Source: Nitrosomonas sp. (GTDB taxonomy: Bacteria > Pseudomonadota > Gammaproteobacteria > Burkholderiales > Nitrosomonadaceae). Taken from it: a stretch of 7,829 nt of DNA. Shown here piece by piece: positions 1 to 7,493 of the stretch. The first letter of the stretch is position 1; every line of letters begins with the position of its first letter. The notes under the pieces are model-generated. The model was not told where the DNA came from, did not search any database, and saw nothing but the letters and a program-made list of their open reading frames with translations. The stretch covers positions 1-7,829 of the forward strand of contig DOOY01000335.1 of NCBI GenBank assembly GCA_003514765.1, given 5' to 3'. The position numbers and the translations under genes are program-made.

Positions 1-519
1 CGGCTAAATAGACAGCAAGAAATCCTGCAACACACAATTCTGCGTCATCTGGAAAACCGCATGCAGCGAATTGACTTGCTAGCACACCGCCTCATTCATC
101 CGGGCGAACGCATTAACAATCAATTCGTGCACCTTCAGCATTTGCGCGAACGATTGTCCGGCAACTGGACTTATCAAATCGAAAGAAAATTATGGAAAAT
201 CAAAGTGTTTCAGCAACACATTTTATCAAAACGCCCTGACTTCATTCAGTTAACCGAACAAAAAAGCAGATTGACCGCACAGCTGCATCAGATCTTTTCT
301 CACCACCTTGATACCTTGGTCAGTCAATTACAGCACCAGCAGGTCAAATTAACACACTTAAATCCCCAATCGATCTTGGATCGCGGGTACAGCATTACTT
401 ATTCTCTGCAAGGTGCAGTCGTACGCAATGTGAATCAAATCCATATAGGCGATAAAATTCAGGTAAAATTCGCCCAAGGGCAAATCAATGCAGCAGTAAC
501 AAAAATCAAAAAAAGATAA
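1..519 (+). CDS. xseA: Exodeoxyribonuclease VII large subunit, C-terminal part (5' end outside window)
   Basis: This is the last 172 residues of XseA, whose reading frame is open from the first base of the window; E. coli XseA is about 456 residues. With XseB it forms exonuclease VII, a cytoplasmic single-strand DNA exonuclease that works in both directions. The visible part is rich in Gln, His, Leu, Arg and Lys and looks like long helices up to about residue 118, matching the family's coiled-coil region. The family's hallmark NPQSILDRGYSI follows at visible residues 121-132. A small C-terminal domain then carries the G-x-V-V...I-x-x-G-D-x-I-x-V...G-x-I pattern typical of XseA. The N-terminal OB-fold and the catalytic region lie outside the window. 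The Met at base 61 is internal and should not be taken as the start. The gene ends in TAA, 73 bases before the next gene, with no evident terminator. Confidence 0.93.
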   Translation, partial: RLNRQQEILQHTILRHLENRMQRIDLLAHRLIHPGERINNQFVHLQHLRERLSGNWTYQIERKLWKIKVFQQHILSKRPDFIQLTEQKSRLTAQLHQIFSHHLDTLVSQLQHQQVKLTHLNPQSILDRGYSITYSLQGAVVRNVNQIHIGDKIQVKFAQGQINAAVTKIKKR

Positions 520-592
520 CTGCGGAAAAATCCCGGACAAGCGAACAACCCGATGATCAGTTAAACTCAACAACTCCCAAAAGGAAAACTCT

Positions 593-967
593 ATGCATAA
601 AACCTTTCTGTTACTGGGTGCCATCAATACCTTTTTTTGCATTGCTCTGGGCGCTTTCGGCGCGCATGGCTTAAAAAACATACTCAGCAACGACATGCTG
701 AGCATATTCCATACCGGCTTGCAATATCATATTTATCATGCGCTGGGTCTGCTGTTTATTGGATTGCTACTGCTGCATTATGCCAAATCACGCCTTATTG
801 AGCTGTCCGGCTGGCTTATGCTATTGGGCATCGTGCTGTTTAGCGTAACCCTGTATGTTATGAGCCTGACCGAACTACGTGTTCTGGGTATGATCACACC
901 ATTTGGCGGCGCATCCTTCATGATCGCCTGGATCATATTGGCCGTTGCGCTATGGAGAGAAAAATAA
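593..967 (+). CDS. DUF423 (YgdD-type) small integral membrane protein
   Basis: A 124-residue, strongly hydrophobic inner-membrane protein of the DUF423/YgdD family, which has no firmly established biochemical role. About four membrane segments are visible, near residues 5-23, 44-62, 71-90 and 101-121. The family's conserved pieces are present: GAFGAHGL at residues 20-27, a His-rich FHTGLQYHIYHALG stretch at 39-52, and TPFGGASFMIAW at 102-113. The length is normal for the family. The ATG start is well supported, with AAGGA at bases 581-585 seven bases upstream. It lies 73 bases after xseA and 32 bases before the RNA methyltransferase, so co-transcription is likely. This neighbourhood does not reveal a function, and I assign none. 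Confidence 0.9.
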   Translation: MHKTFLLLGAINTFFCIALGAFGAHGLKNILSNDMLSIFHTGLQYHIYHALGLLFIGLLLLHYAKSRLIELSGWLMLLGIVLFSVTLYVMSLTELRVLGMITPFGGASFMIAWIILAVALWREK

Positions 968-999
968 CCATCATCCCTGTCATTGTCTATTAAAATCTG

Positions 1000-2190
1000 T
1001 TGAAATCTGATTCATTGCAATTTTTTGCACCCTGTCCGCGAGGGCTGGAATGTGTATTAGCCGAAGAACTGACAAAAACAGGCGCCCAGTCAATCAAGTC
1101 AGCTAATGGTGGCGTACATTTCAAAGGAAGTTGGCAAACCTGTTATCAAGCCAATCTAGGCAGCCGTATCGCGAGTCGTGTTTTATGGCAGATAGCCAAA
1201 AAAACTTACCGCGATGAACAAGACATCTACAACACGGCTTATGCATTCTCCTGGCATGAATGGTTCTTACCCGAACTGACCATACGCGTCAATCTGGCCG
1301 CTATTAAATGTCCCTTGCGCAGCCTGGATTTTATTACGCTGAAAATCAAGGATGCCATATGTGACAAATTCCGCAAGACAACCGGAAAACGCCCCAGCAT
1401 CAACACCTTACAACCCGATATCCGTATTCATGGCTTTCTGGATGCACGGGAATTTACGCTGTATCTGGACACCTCCGGCGACGCTTTATTCAAACGTGGA
1501 AATCGGAAAGTAGCTGGCGATGCCCCTTTACGTGAAAACCTCGCAGCCGGCATCCTGCAATTAACCGGCTGGGAACCGGGAACACCGCTACTCGACCCCA
1601 TGTGTGGCAGCGGTACTTTCTTGCTTGAAGCTGCACAAATCGCACTGAATATTCCACCCGGATCACAACGTCACTTTGCCTTTGAGCAATTCAAACAATT
1701 TGATCAGGCTTTATGGAGCAAGCTCAAAAATAAAGCGCTGTCAGCACAGTTATCAGTGTCCCAACAATCCATTTACGGCAGCGATCTGTATGGCTACGCA
1801 CTGACAGACACTCGCACCAATCTTGAAGCAGCAGGGTTACTCGATGCAGTACACTTGAAACAAGCCAACATACTGGAAATATCTGCTCCGGAACCTCATG
1901 GCATTCTGGTCACCAATCCACCCTACGGCGTGCGTATAGGTGAAACTGAATCATTAATTGAGCTTTATCCAAAATTAGGTGATGTACTTAAAAACAGATT
2001 CAGCGACTGGCGCGCCTATATTTTCACAGCCGATCCAGCGCTTCCCAAAACAATTCGCCTAAAAGCGTCTCGGCGCACACCGCTGTTTAACGGTGCACTG
2101 GAATGCCGCCTGCTGGAATATAAACTGATAACAGGCAGTATGCGAAAAACGGAAAAAACTGACGCTCCAAAAATTTGTAAGGAAATTTAG
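1000..2190 (+). CDS. rlmL: THUMP-domain 23S rRNA (guanine-N2)-methyltransferase, RlmL-type, single module
   Basis: A 396-residue SAM-dependent methyltransferase resembling the N-terminal module of E. coli RlmL, which makes m2G2445 in 23S rRNA; the exact target here is inferred. Residues about 8-20 (FFAPCPRGLECVL) form the usual family opening. A THUMP RNA-binding domain follows to roughly residue 155, with GGVHFKG near 37-43. The catalytic Rossmann domain has the SAM-binding motif I LLDPMCGSGTF (197-207), an acidic motif II residue in YGSD (D262), and the catalytic NPPYG (306-310) expected of N2-guanine or N6-adenine methyltransferases. E. coli RlmL is about 700 residues because it is fused to the RlmK m7G2069 module, and that second module is absent here. 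An in-frame TAA at 991-993 limits the start to TTG 1000 or TTG 1015, or less likely CTG 997. None has a clear Shine-Dalgarno sequence. TTG 1000 best fits the family N-terminus. Confidence 0.85.
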   Translation: MKSDSLQFFAPCPRGLECVLAEELTKTGAQSIKSANGGVHFKGSWQTCYQANLGSRIASRVLWQIAKKTYRDEQDIYNTAYAFSWHEWFLPELTIRVNLAAIKCPLRSLDFITLKIKDAICDKFRKTTGKRPSINTLQPDIRIHGFLDAREFTLYLDTSGDALFKRGNRKVAGDAPLRENLAAGILQLTGWEPGTPLLDPMCGSGTFLLEAAQIALNIPPGSQRHFAFEQFKQFDQALWSKLKNKALSAQLSVSQQSIYGSDLYGYALTDTRTNLEAAGLLDAVHLKQANILEISAPEPHGILVTNPPYGVRIGETESLIELYPKLGDVLKNRFSDWRAYIFTADPALPKTIRLKASRRTPLFNGALECRLLEYKLITGSMRKTEKTDAPKICKEI

Positions 2191-2311
2191 AATACCCACC
2201 GTGCACGACTTACAAGCAACGCAGCGTAAAAAATAGATAGATGTAAACCTCCATTCAAAAAAATTTCTGCCGGAGGCTCACATACATGAAAGATTGGTCG
2301 GAATACTTAAA

Positions 2312-4234
2312 TCATTGTCCGCTCAGTGTGGTCGACAATAATAAATCATTGAGCCGTTTTACAAAGGCTGCGGGGTCTTCCGGCTGGCCGCCTTCAGCCA
2401 GCAACGCCTGGTCAAACAGAATATGACTCCAGTCTTCAAAATGCGCCTCTTCTGATTTGAGTCGCTTCACCATAGGATGGTGTGGATTAATTTCCATAAT
2501 CGGCTTTGAATGATTCACATTCTGTCCCGCTTGTTTTAATAAGCGTTCCAGATTACCACCCATGTCGTATGTATCGGCAACAAGGCAAGCGGGTGATTCT
2601 GTCAAACGCAAAGTTACCCGGATATCCTTCACCTTATCTTCAAGTGTTTTTTTCATCCGCTCAACCAGGCCCTGGTACTCATCTGCTTCTTTTTTCTGCG
2701 CTTCTTTCTCGGCCTCGTCTTCCAAATTACCCAGATCCAGGCCCCCTTTGGCAACAGATTGCAGCTGTTTACCTTCAAATTCAGTCAAGTGGCTAACCAG
2801 CCATTCATCTACCCTGTCTGCGAGCAAAAGTACTTCGATGCCTTTCTTACGGAACACCTCCAGGTGCGGGCTGCTTTTAGCAGCTTTAAGGCTATCCGCT
2901 GTTACAAAATAAATTTTTTCCTGGCCTTCTTTCATACGGCCAATATAATCTTCCAGAGAAACTGATGGCTCATCTGTCTCACTGACTGTGGTTACAAACC
3001 GCAGCAACCTGGCAATCCGTTCGCGGTTGACAAAATCCTCACCGACGCCTTCTTTTAATACCTGACCAAACTCTTTGTAGAAAGTTTTGAATTTATCTTT
3101 TTCTTCATCCGTTTCGCCTTTTTTCAGATCTTCTATCAACCCCAAAACTTTTTTAATAGACCCGGCTCTGATGGACTCAATATCTTTCGACTCCTGTAAT
3201 ATTTCGCGCGAGACATTCAGCGGCAGGTTATTGGAGTCGATGACACCACGCACAAATCGCAAATAATTTGGCATCAATTTTTCGGCATCGTCCATGATGA
3301 ACACGCGTTGCACATAGAGTTTAATGCCATGGCGATGCTCACGATCAAACAAATCAAATGGCGCGCGAGATGGAATATAAAGCAGCTGGGTATATTCCTG
3401 TCTGCCTTCCACGCGAGCATGCACATAAGTCAACGGCGGCTCAAAGTCATGCGCGACATGTTTATAAAACTCATGGTACTGCTCTTCCGTTATTTCATTT
3501 TTAGGACGTGCCCATAAGGCATTGGCCTGATTGATGGTTTCATCTTCGTCTGAAATTTTATTTTTCTTCTCTTCATCGGACCATTCTTCCTTTTTCATCA
3601 GGATCGGCAATGTAATATGATCGGAATATTTTCGAATAATATTACGTAAACGCATGCCGTTGAGCAGATCATCCTCGCCTTCACGCAAATGAAGCACAAT
3701 CTCTGTACCACGCGTTTCCTTGTTGATGGTTTCAAGCGTGTAGTCACCCTCACCACTGGATTCCCAGCAGACGCCATGTTCTATTGTCAATCCTGCACGT
3801 CTTGTATTGAGTGTCACCTTGTCAGCAACAATAAAGGCAGAATAGAAACCGACACCAAACTGGCCGATCAAATGTGTGTCTTTAACTTGATCACCGGTTA
3901 ATGCATCAAAAAATTCACGTGTACCTGATTTCGCGATTGTACCGATGTGATCAATGACTTCCTGCCGGGACATGCCAACGCCGTTATCTGTAACGGTTAT
4001 GGTGCGCGCTTCCAAATCATAACTGATTTGGATTTTCAGATCAGAATCAGACTCATAGAGTGCCGCATCCGTCAGGCCTTCAAAACGCAATTTATCCGCA
4101 GCATCCGATGCATTAGAGATCAATTCACGCAGAAATATTTCCTTATTACTGTATAAAGAATGAATCATCAACTTTAGAAGTTGTTTAGCCTCAGCCTGAA
4201 AACTCAGATGCTCTTTTGTTATTTCAGCTTGCAC
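2312..4234 (-). CDS. htpG: Molecular chaperone HtpG (bacterial Hsp90)
   Basis: A complete 640-residue HtpG, close to the 624 residues of E. coli. It is an ATP-dependent, dimeric cytosolic chaperone that remodels client proteins, often with DnaK. The N-terminal GHKL ATPase domain is intact. It has the catalytic Glu E37 and Mg-binding N41 in [22 protein letters not shown] (83-88) for adenine binding, GTIAKSGT (98-105), and the glycine-rich lid GQFGVGF (124-130). The middle domain carries [11 protein letters not shown] with R343, equivalent to the ATP-contacting Arg of E. coli. An acidic, lysine-rich stretch near 500-530 precedes the C-terminal dimerisation domain. The start is GTG (complement of 4232-4234), supported by AGGAG six bases upstream and by good N-terminal alignment with the family. 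It has its own sigma-32 promoter, lies 202 bases downstream of nuoN on the same strand, and converges with rlmL. Confidence 0.98.
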   Translation of the reverse strand: MQAEITKEHLSFQAEAKQLLKLMIHSLYSNKEIFLRELISNASDAADKLRFEGLTDAALYESDSDLKIQISYDLEARTITVTDNGVGMSRQEVIDHIGTIAKSGTREFFDALTGDQVKDTHLIGQFGVGFYSAFIVADKVTLNTRRAGLTIEHGVCWESSGEGDYTLETINKETRGTEIVLHLREGEDDLLNGMRLRNIIRKYSDHITLPILMKKEEWSDEEKKNKISDEDETINQANALWARPKNEITEEQYHEFYKHVAHDFEPPLTYVHARVEGRQEYTQLLYIPSRAPFDLFDREHRHGIKLYVQRVFIMDDAEKLMPNYLRFVRGVIDSNNLPLNVSREILQESKDIESIRAGSIKKVLGLIEDLKKGETDEEKDKFKTFYKEFGQVLKEGVGEDFVNRERIARLLRFVTTVSETDEPSVSLEDYIGRMKEGQEKIYFVTADSLKAAKSSPHLEVFRKKGIEVLLLADRVDEWLVSHLTEFEGKQLQSVAKGGLDLGNLEDEAEKEAQKKEADEYQGLVERMKKTLEDKVKDIRVTLRLTESPACLVADTYDMGGNLERLLKQAGQNVNHSKPIMEINPHHPMVKRLKSEEAHFEDWSHILFDQALLAEGGQPEDPAAFVKRLNDLLLSTTLSGQ

Positions 4235-4240
4235 AGTTTT

Positions 4241-4245
4241 CTCCT
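4241..4245 (-). promoter_or_regulatory. Ribosome binding site that fixes the GTG start of htpG
   Basis: On the minus strand AGGAG ends six bases before GTG 4234-4232, an optimal spacing. No ATG in the frame gives a better fit to the HtpG N-terminus. This supports GTG as the true start and gives a leader of about 25 bases from the predicted heat-shock transcription start. Confidence 0.8.
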
Positions 4246-4265
4246 AAAAAAAATCAGGTTCTTGA

Positions 4266-4293
4266 CAATGGGGACGATATTTTGGATTTCAAG
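4266..4293 (-). promoter_or_regulatory. Sigma-32 (RpoH) heat-shock promoter of htpG
   Basis: Read on the minus strand, the -35 box CTTGAAA (4293-4287) is followed by a 13-base spacer and the -10 box CCCCATTG (4273-4266). The known sigma-32 consensus is CTTGAAA, 11-16 bases, CCCCATNT. Every fixed position matches except the last, G for T. Transcription should begin near 4258-4260, leaving a short leader that contains the AGGAG site before the GTG start. htpG is a classical RpoH regulon member in proteobacteria, so motif and gene agree. No CIRCE/HrcA inverted repeat is present. Confidence 0.9.
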
Positions 4294-4313
4294 CAGTTTT
4301 GGAGCAATTATTC

Positions 4314-4330
4314 AAAGACCTGGGGTCTTT
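4314..4330 (-). terminator. Perfect 7-bp hairpin between nuoN and htpG, possible terminator
   Basis: On the minus strand AAAGACC and GGTCTTT form a perfect seven-base-pair stem around the three-base loop CCA. The stem is A-rich on its 5' side and ends in TTT, a pattern seen in intrinsic terminators, but no further T-run follows (next bases GAATAATT). It lies after nuoN and 20 bases upstream of the htpG -35 box, where a terminator would insulate the heat-shock gene from complex I transcription. A DNA-binding operator is the alternative. The structure is seen directly; its function is inferred. Confidence 0.4.
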
Positions 4331-4394
4331 ATAATCTAGAAATGAAAAGAGGCCGATTACTGTCCAGAAAATTTCTTTCGGCAAAATCGTTTTC

Positions 4395-4426
4395 ACCGGC
4401 AAAAAATATTGTCTAAATTTACCGGT
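4395..4426 (-). terminator. Imperfect hairpin 10 bases after the nuoN stop, possible terminator or 3'-end stabiliser
   Basis: On the minus strand ACCGGUAAA (4426-4418) can pair with UUUGCCGGU (4403-4395) in RNA: nine pairs including one G-U, around a 14-base AU-rich loop. It begins just downstream of the nuoN stop codon. No U-run follows the 3' arm, so it is weak as an intrinsic terminator and could instead protect the 3' end of the nuo transcript. On the plus strand the same position has a C-A mismatch, so the fold favours minus-strand RNA. Confidence 0.3.
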
Positions 4427-4436
4427 TTTCTTCAAA

Positions 4437-5882
4437 TTACATTGAATTTTGAATAGCGTAGAGACTCAGCCCCATTAACGGTTGAGGGAATATACCTAGC
4501 GCGAGAACAGCCAGTCCATTGGCGCTAATCAACACTTTCACATCACTCTTAACCCGGATCGGGTCTTCTGTCTCAGGCGCATCGAAATACATAAATTTAA
4601 CAATTCGTAAATAATAAAACGCGCCAATTAACGAGAAAATAACAGCTGTAACCGCCAGCCAGATAAATCCGGCGTTGACTACAGCCTGTAACACTGCAAG
4701 TTTGGCATAAAAACCGACCATGGGCGGAATGCCCGCCAAAGAAAACATGATTAGCATTGTCATAAATGCATACCATCCGTTTCTTTTGCTGAGCCCCTTA
4801 AAATCACTGATGTTTTCAGCTTCAAAGCCACTGCGTGATAACATCATGATCATGGCAAAAATACCGAGCGTCATAAGCACATAGGTAATCACATAAAATA
4901 ACGATGAACTGTAACCATTCCAATCAGCACTGATAAAGCCGAGTATCAGAAAACCCATATGGGAGATTGTCGAATACGCGAGCATACGTTTAATATTCGT
5001 TTGTGCGATTGCTGCAATATTGCCGACTGCCATCGACAATACCGCCAGAATTACCAGCATACCTTGCCAGTCAGCGACCATTTCTCCCATCCCTTCTATG
5101 AGCAGTCGCATAACGAAAGCGAAAGCTGCAAACTTGGGGGCAGAACCAATAAAAAGAGTTATTGCCGTTGGCGCGCCTTGATAAACATCGGGCGCCCACA
5201 TATGGAAAGGAACGGCGCTGAGCTTAAAACCGATACCAGCTACTATAAAGACCAGACCAACAACCAGAACCTCATGATTACCGACACCGTTTCGTATCGC
5301 TTCTGAAACATTGTTGATATGTAGATATCCGGTCGCACCGTATACCATGGACATACCGTATAACAGAAATCCGGAGGCCAAAGCACCCAAAACAAAAAAT
5401 TTCATAGCAGCTTCCGTTGCCACGATGGAATCGCGTTTCAGGGCGACCAGTACATATAACGACAATGATAACAACTCCAAACCTATATAAAGCGTGAGAA
5501 AATGGCTGGCAGAAATCATTACCATCATTCCAAGCGTTGCAAACAATATCAAGCTAAAAAATTCACCTGTTAAGATGCCGCGCTCTTTTACATAGGTATA
5601 GGAATAAATCAACACAGCGGATACCGTGACATAAACCATTATTTTTAGGATATCCGCCATGGCATCATCTACAAACATACCTGAAAAGGTATAAGTTGTT
5701 TCGGCTGAAAATGAAATAAAAGTCAGAAATGCACACCCCAGAAGTATCGCCTGAGTTAACAAGTAAGTTATGTAGCGTCTTTTTTCTCCAGCCGCCAGAT
5801 CTACCAGCATAACCACACACACCATTACAAGTAAAAAAATTTCAGAATAGGCTGGTGTAAAATCAGGTGGTATAAAATTCAT
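4437..5882 (-). CDS. nuoN: NADH-quinone oxidoreductase subunit N (complex I)
   Basis: A complete 481-residue polytopic inner-membrane protein, about the length of E. coli NuoN (485), with some 14 hydrophobic segments. It is one of the three antiporter-like subunits of the complex I membrane arm and couples NADH oxidation to proton translocation. Visible functional residues are E136 in [11 protein letters not shown]220 followed by the conserved [19 protein letters not shown]250 in GSAPKFAAF, and K394 in [12 protein letters not shown]. They correspond to E. coli E133, K217, K247 and K395. The quartet is complete, so the subunit should be pump-competent. The ATG start has GAGG about 11 bases upstream. 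It lies 46 bases after nuoM and is the last nuo gene visible; in many bacteria nuoN ends the nuo operon. Confidence 0.97.
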   Translation of the reverse strand: MNFIPPDFTPAYSEIFLLVMVCVVMLVDLAAGEKRRYITYLLTQAILLGCAFLTFISFSAETTYTFSGMFVDDAMADILKIMVYVTVSAVLIYSYTYVKERGILTGEFFSLILFATLGMMVMISASHFLTLYIGLELLSLSLYVLVALKRDSIVATEAAMKFFVLGALASGFLLYGMSMVYGATGYLHINNVSEAIRNGVGNHEVLVVGLVFIVAGIGFKLSAVPFHMWAPDVYQGAPTAITLFIGSAPKFAAFAFVMRLLIEGMGEMVADWQGMLVILAVLSMAVGNIAAIAQTNIKRMLAYSTISHMGFLILGFISADWNGYSSSLFYVITYVLMTLGIFAMIMMLSRSGFEAENISDFKGLSKRNGWYAFMTMLIMFSLAGIPPMVGFYAKLAVLQAVVNAGFIWLAVTAVIFSLIGAFYYLRIVKFMYFDAPETEDPIRVKSDVKVLISANGLAVLALGIFPQPLMGLSLYAIQNSM

Positions 5883-5928
5883 TAATCGTTCATCCTCATC
5901 TCGAGAAATTTATTATTCTGGAATTTAA

Positions 5929-7413
5929 TTACAGCTTGCTGTTACCAACATGCTCAAGCAAATTATCAACGGTTGTATGCATCACTTCTGTTAATGGAAA
6001 AGGATAAACGCCCAGCCATAACACCGCTATCGCCAGAATGGCGAGCAAAACGAATTCGCGCTTGGATATATCCTGCAATCCTTCAACAGCAGGACTGGCA
6101 ACTGCACCAAATATCACGCGCTTATACATCCACAAAGTATAAGCTGCACCAAAAATAAGTGTCGTTGCTGCTAAAAATGCATACCAGAAATTAACTTTCA
6201 CTGCCCCCATTATTACCATGAATTCACCGACGAAACCGCTGGTACCAGGTAGTCCAGCATTCGCCATCGCAAATAACATAAAGAATGCTGCAAAAATAGG
6301 CATTTTATTGACAACACCGCCATAATCGGCGATTTGTCGTGAATGTAGTCTATCGTATAACACGCCAACACACAGGAACATGGCGCCGGATATAAATCCG
6401 TGGGATATCATTTGCACCATGGCACCTTCAATACCATATGCATTAAACAGGAAAAAACCGAGTGTAACAAAGCCCATATGCGCTACCGATGAATATGCGA
6501 TCAGTTTTTTCATATCAGTTTGCATCAATGCAATGAGCCCGATATACACCACCGCAATTAACGACAGCACAATCATCATTTCCGCAAGGTAATGGCTAGC
6601 ATCAGGTGTTATGGGTAACGAGAACCTCAGAAAACCGTATCCACCGAGCTTGAGCATAATAGCAGCCAACACGACCGAACCGCCTGTTGGTGCTTCCACA
6701 TGTGCATCCGGCAACCAAGTATGCACCGGCCACATAGGAACTTTCACGGCAAAAGCTAGCAGGAATGCAATAAAAATCAAGACCTGCGCATTGAACGGTA
6801 TGGGCAACTGATGATAATCTTCAATAGAGAAACTGCCGCCTGAAGACTGATAAAGATAAATAAAGGCAACCAGCATCAGCAAAGATCCAAGCAGGGTATA
6901 CAGAAAGAATTTTATTGCGGCATACACTCTGTTCGGGCCGCCCCAAATACCGATAATCAAAAACATCGGAATTAAAGATGCTTCCCAGAAAACGTAAAAA
7001 AGCACCGCATCCAGCGATGCGAAAACGCCGTTAACAATACCAGACATCATCAGGAATGCGCCCATATATTGCGAAACACGCGTTTGGATTACCTGCCATC
7101 CTGCAATCACAACCAAGGGCGTCGTAAAGCAATTCAACAAAATCAATGGCATAGAAATGCCATCTACACCGATGTGATAATTGACGTTAAAACGCTCGAA
7201 CCAAGTATGATTTTCAACAAACTGCATCGCGCTTGTTGCAGCATCAAACCCTGTATACAAAGGTATCGCTACCAAAAAACCCAATATTGATCCTGCAAAC
7301 GCTATCCAGCGAGCCAGCTGTGCGTTGCGATCACCCCCGGTAGCTAATACGGCTATACCAACCAGAATTGGTAACCAAATAATCAAACTTAAGAGTGGGA
7401 AACCAAACAACAT
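5929..7413 (-). CDS. nuoM: NADH-quinone oxidoreductase subunit M (complex I)
   Basis: A complete 494-residue polytopic membrane protein (E. coli NuoM is 509) with about 14 membrane segments. It is the middle antiporter-like proton channel of the complex I membrane arm. Key residues are present: E144 in VFWEASLIPMF, K224 in FAVKVPMWPVHTWLPDAHVEAPT, K255 in AIMLKLGGYG, and E397 in GTSGFVGEFMVIMGA, matching the E144, K234, K265 and E407 positions of the E. coli protein. The family signature IALMQTDMKKLIAYSSVAHMG is at 294-313. The ATG start has CGGAA five bases upstream on the minus strand. It follows nuoL after 75 bases and precedes nuoN by 46, the standard L-M-N order, so the three are very likely co-transcribed. 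Confidence 0.97.
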   Translation of the reverse strand: MLFGFPLLSLIIWLPILVGIAVLATGGDRNAQLARWIAFAGSILGFLVAIPLYTGFDAATSAMQFVENHTWFERFNVNYHIGVDGISMPLILLNCFTTPLVVIAGWQVIQTRVSQYMGAFLMMSGIVNGVFASLDAVLFYVFWEASLIPMFLIIGIWGGPNRVYAAIKFFLYTLLGSLLMLVAFIYLYQSSGGSFSIEDYHQLPIPFNAQVLIFIAFLLAFAVKVPMWPVHTWLPDAHVEAPTGGSVVLAAIMLKLGGYGFLRFSLPITPDASHYLAEMMIVLSLIAVVYIGLIALMQTDMKKLIAYSSVAHMGFVTLGFFLFNAYGIEGAMVQMISHGFISGAMFLCVGVLYDRLHSRQIADYGGVVNKMPIFAAFFMLFAMANAGLPGTSGFVGEFMVIMGAVKVNFWYAFLAATTLIFGAAYTLWMYKRVIFGAVASPAVEGLQDISKREFVLLAILAIAVLWLGVYPFPLTEVMHTTVDNLLEHVGNSKL

Positions 7414-7474
7414 GTTTATTCCGTTTTAATTGTTAGTGTTTATTAGTTCCAAGTATCAGAAGATTTGCTGCGTG

Positions 7475-7493
7475 ATTAAGTATGATACTTAAT
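7475..7493. repeat. Perfect 19-base palindrome spanning the nuoL stop codon
   Basis: ATTAAGTAT, a central G, and ATACTTAAT form nine-base arms with no mismatch, covering the TAA stop of nuoL (complement of 7489-7491). In RNA this would fold as an eight-pair, AU-rich stem with a three-base loop. A further copy of one arm, AAGTATCA at 7451-7458, is the exact complement of TGATACTT at 7483-7490, so a second, mutually exclusive pairing is possible inside the nuoL-nuoM gap. No T-run follows, so it is not a normal terminator; a role in mRNA processing or in spacing translation is only inferred. Confidence 0.5.

Noticed and set aside
520..592. Separate promoter or terminator between xseA and the DUF423 gene
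   Set aside because: No paired -35/-10 boxes and no stem followed by a T-run; only the AAGGA ribosome binding site is supported.
358..705. 115-codon minus-strand frame over the end of xseA and start of the DUF423 gene
   Set aside because: It is antisense to two recognisable genes, spans their boundary, has no ribosome binding site that I could support and no family motif.
2200..2207. CGTGCACG palindrome in the rlmL-htpG gap
   Set aside because: Only eight bases with no loop, which is easily expected by chance and unconnected to any promoter-like sequence.
2257..2277. T-run on the minus strand after htpG as an intrinsic terminator
   Set aside because: Seven Ts are preceded only by a three-pair stem (GCC, TCC loop, GGC), and the longer CCTCC/GGAGG pairing places the T-run inside the loop. 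Neither is a credible terminator.
2506..4156. Several plus-strand frames of 68-116 codons inside htpG
   Set aside because: All lie antisense to a fully conserved HtpG coding sequence and show no domain character of their own; they are composition shadows.
4216..4416. 66-codon plus-strand frame across the htpG promoter region
   Set aside because: It begins inside htpG antisense, runs through the sigma-32 promoter and both hairpins, and its translation is low-complexity Lys/Phe/Asn without recognisable motifs.
4235..4436. CIRCE (HrcA) operator upstream of htpG
   Set aside because: I looked for the TTAGCACTC-N9-GAGTGCTAA pattern and found nothing like it; the inverted repeats present have different sequences.
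4959..5306. 115-codon plus-strand frame inside nuoN
   Set aside because: Antisense to conserved NuoN membrane segments, with Cys/His/Arg-rich translation typical of the complement of a membrane protein gene.
5973..7290. Plus-strand frames of 61-73 codons inside nuoM
   Set aside because: Antisense shadows of a conserved NuoM gene, with no independent start signals or motifs.
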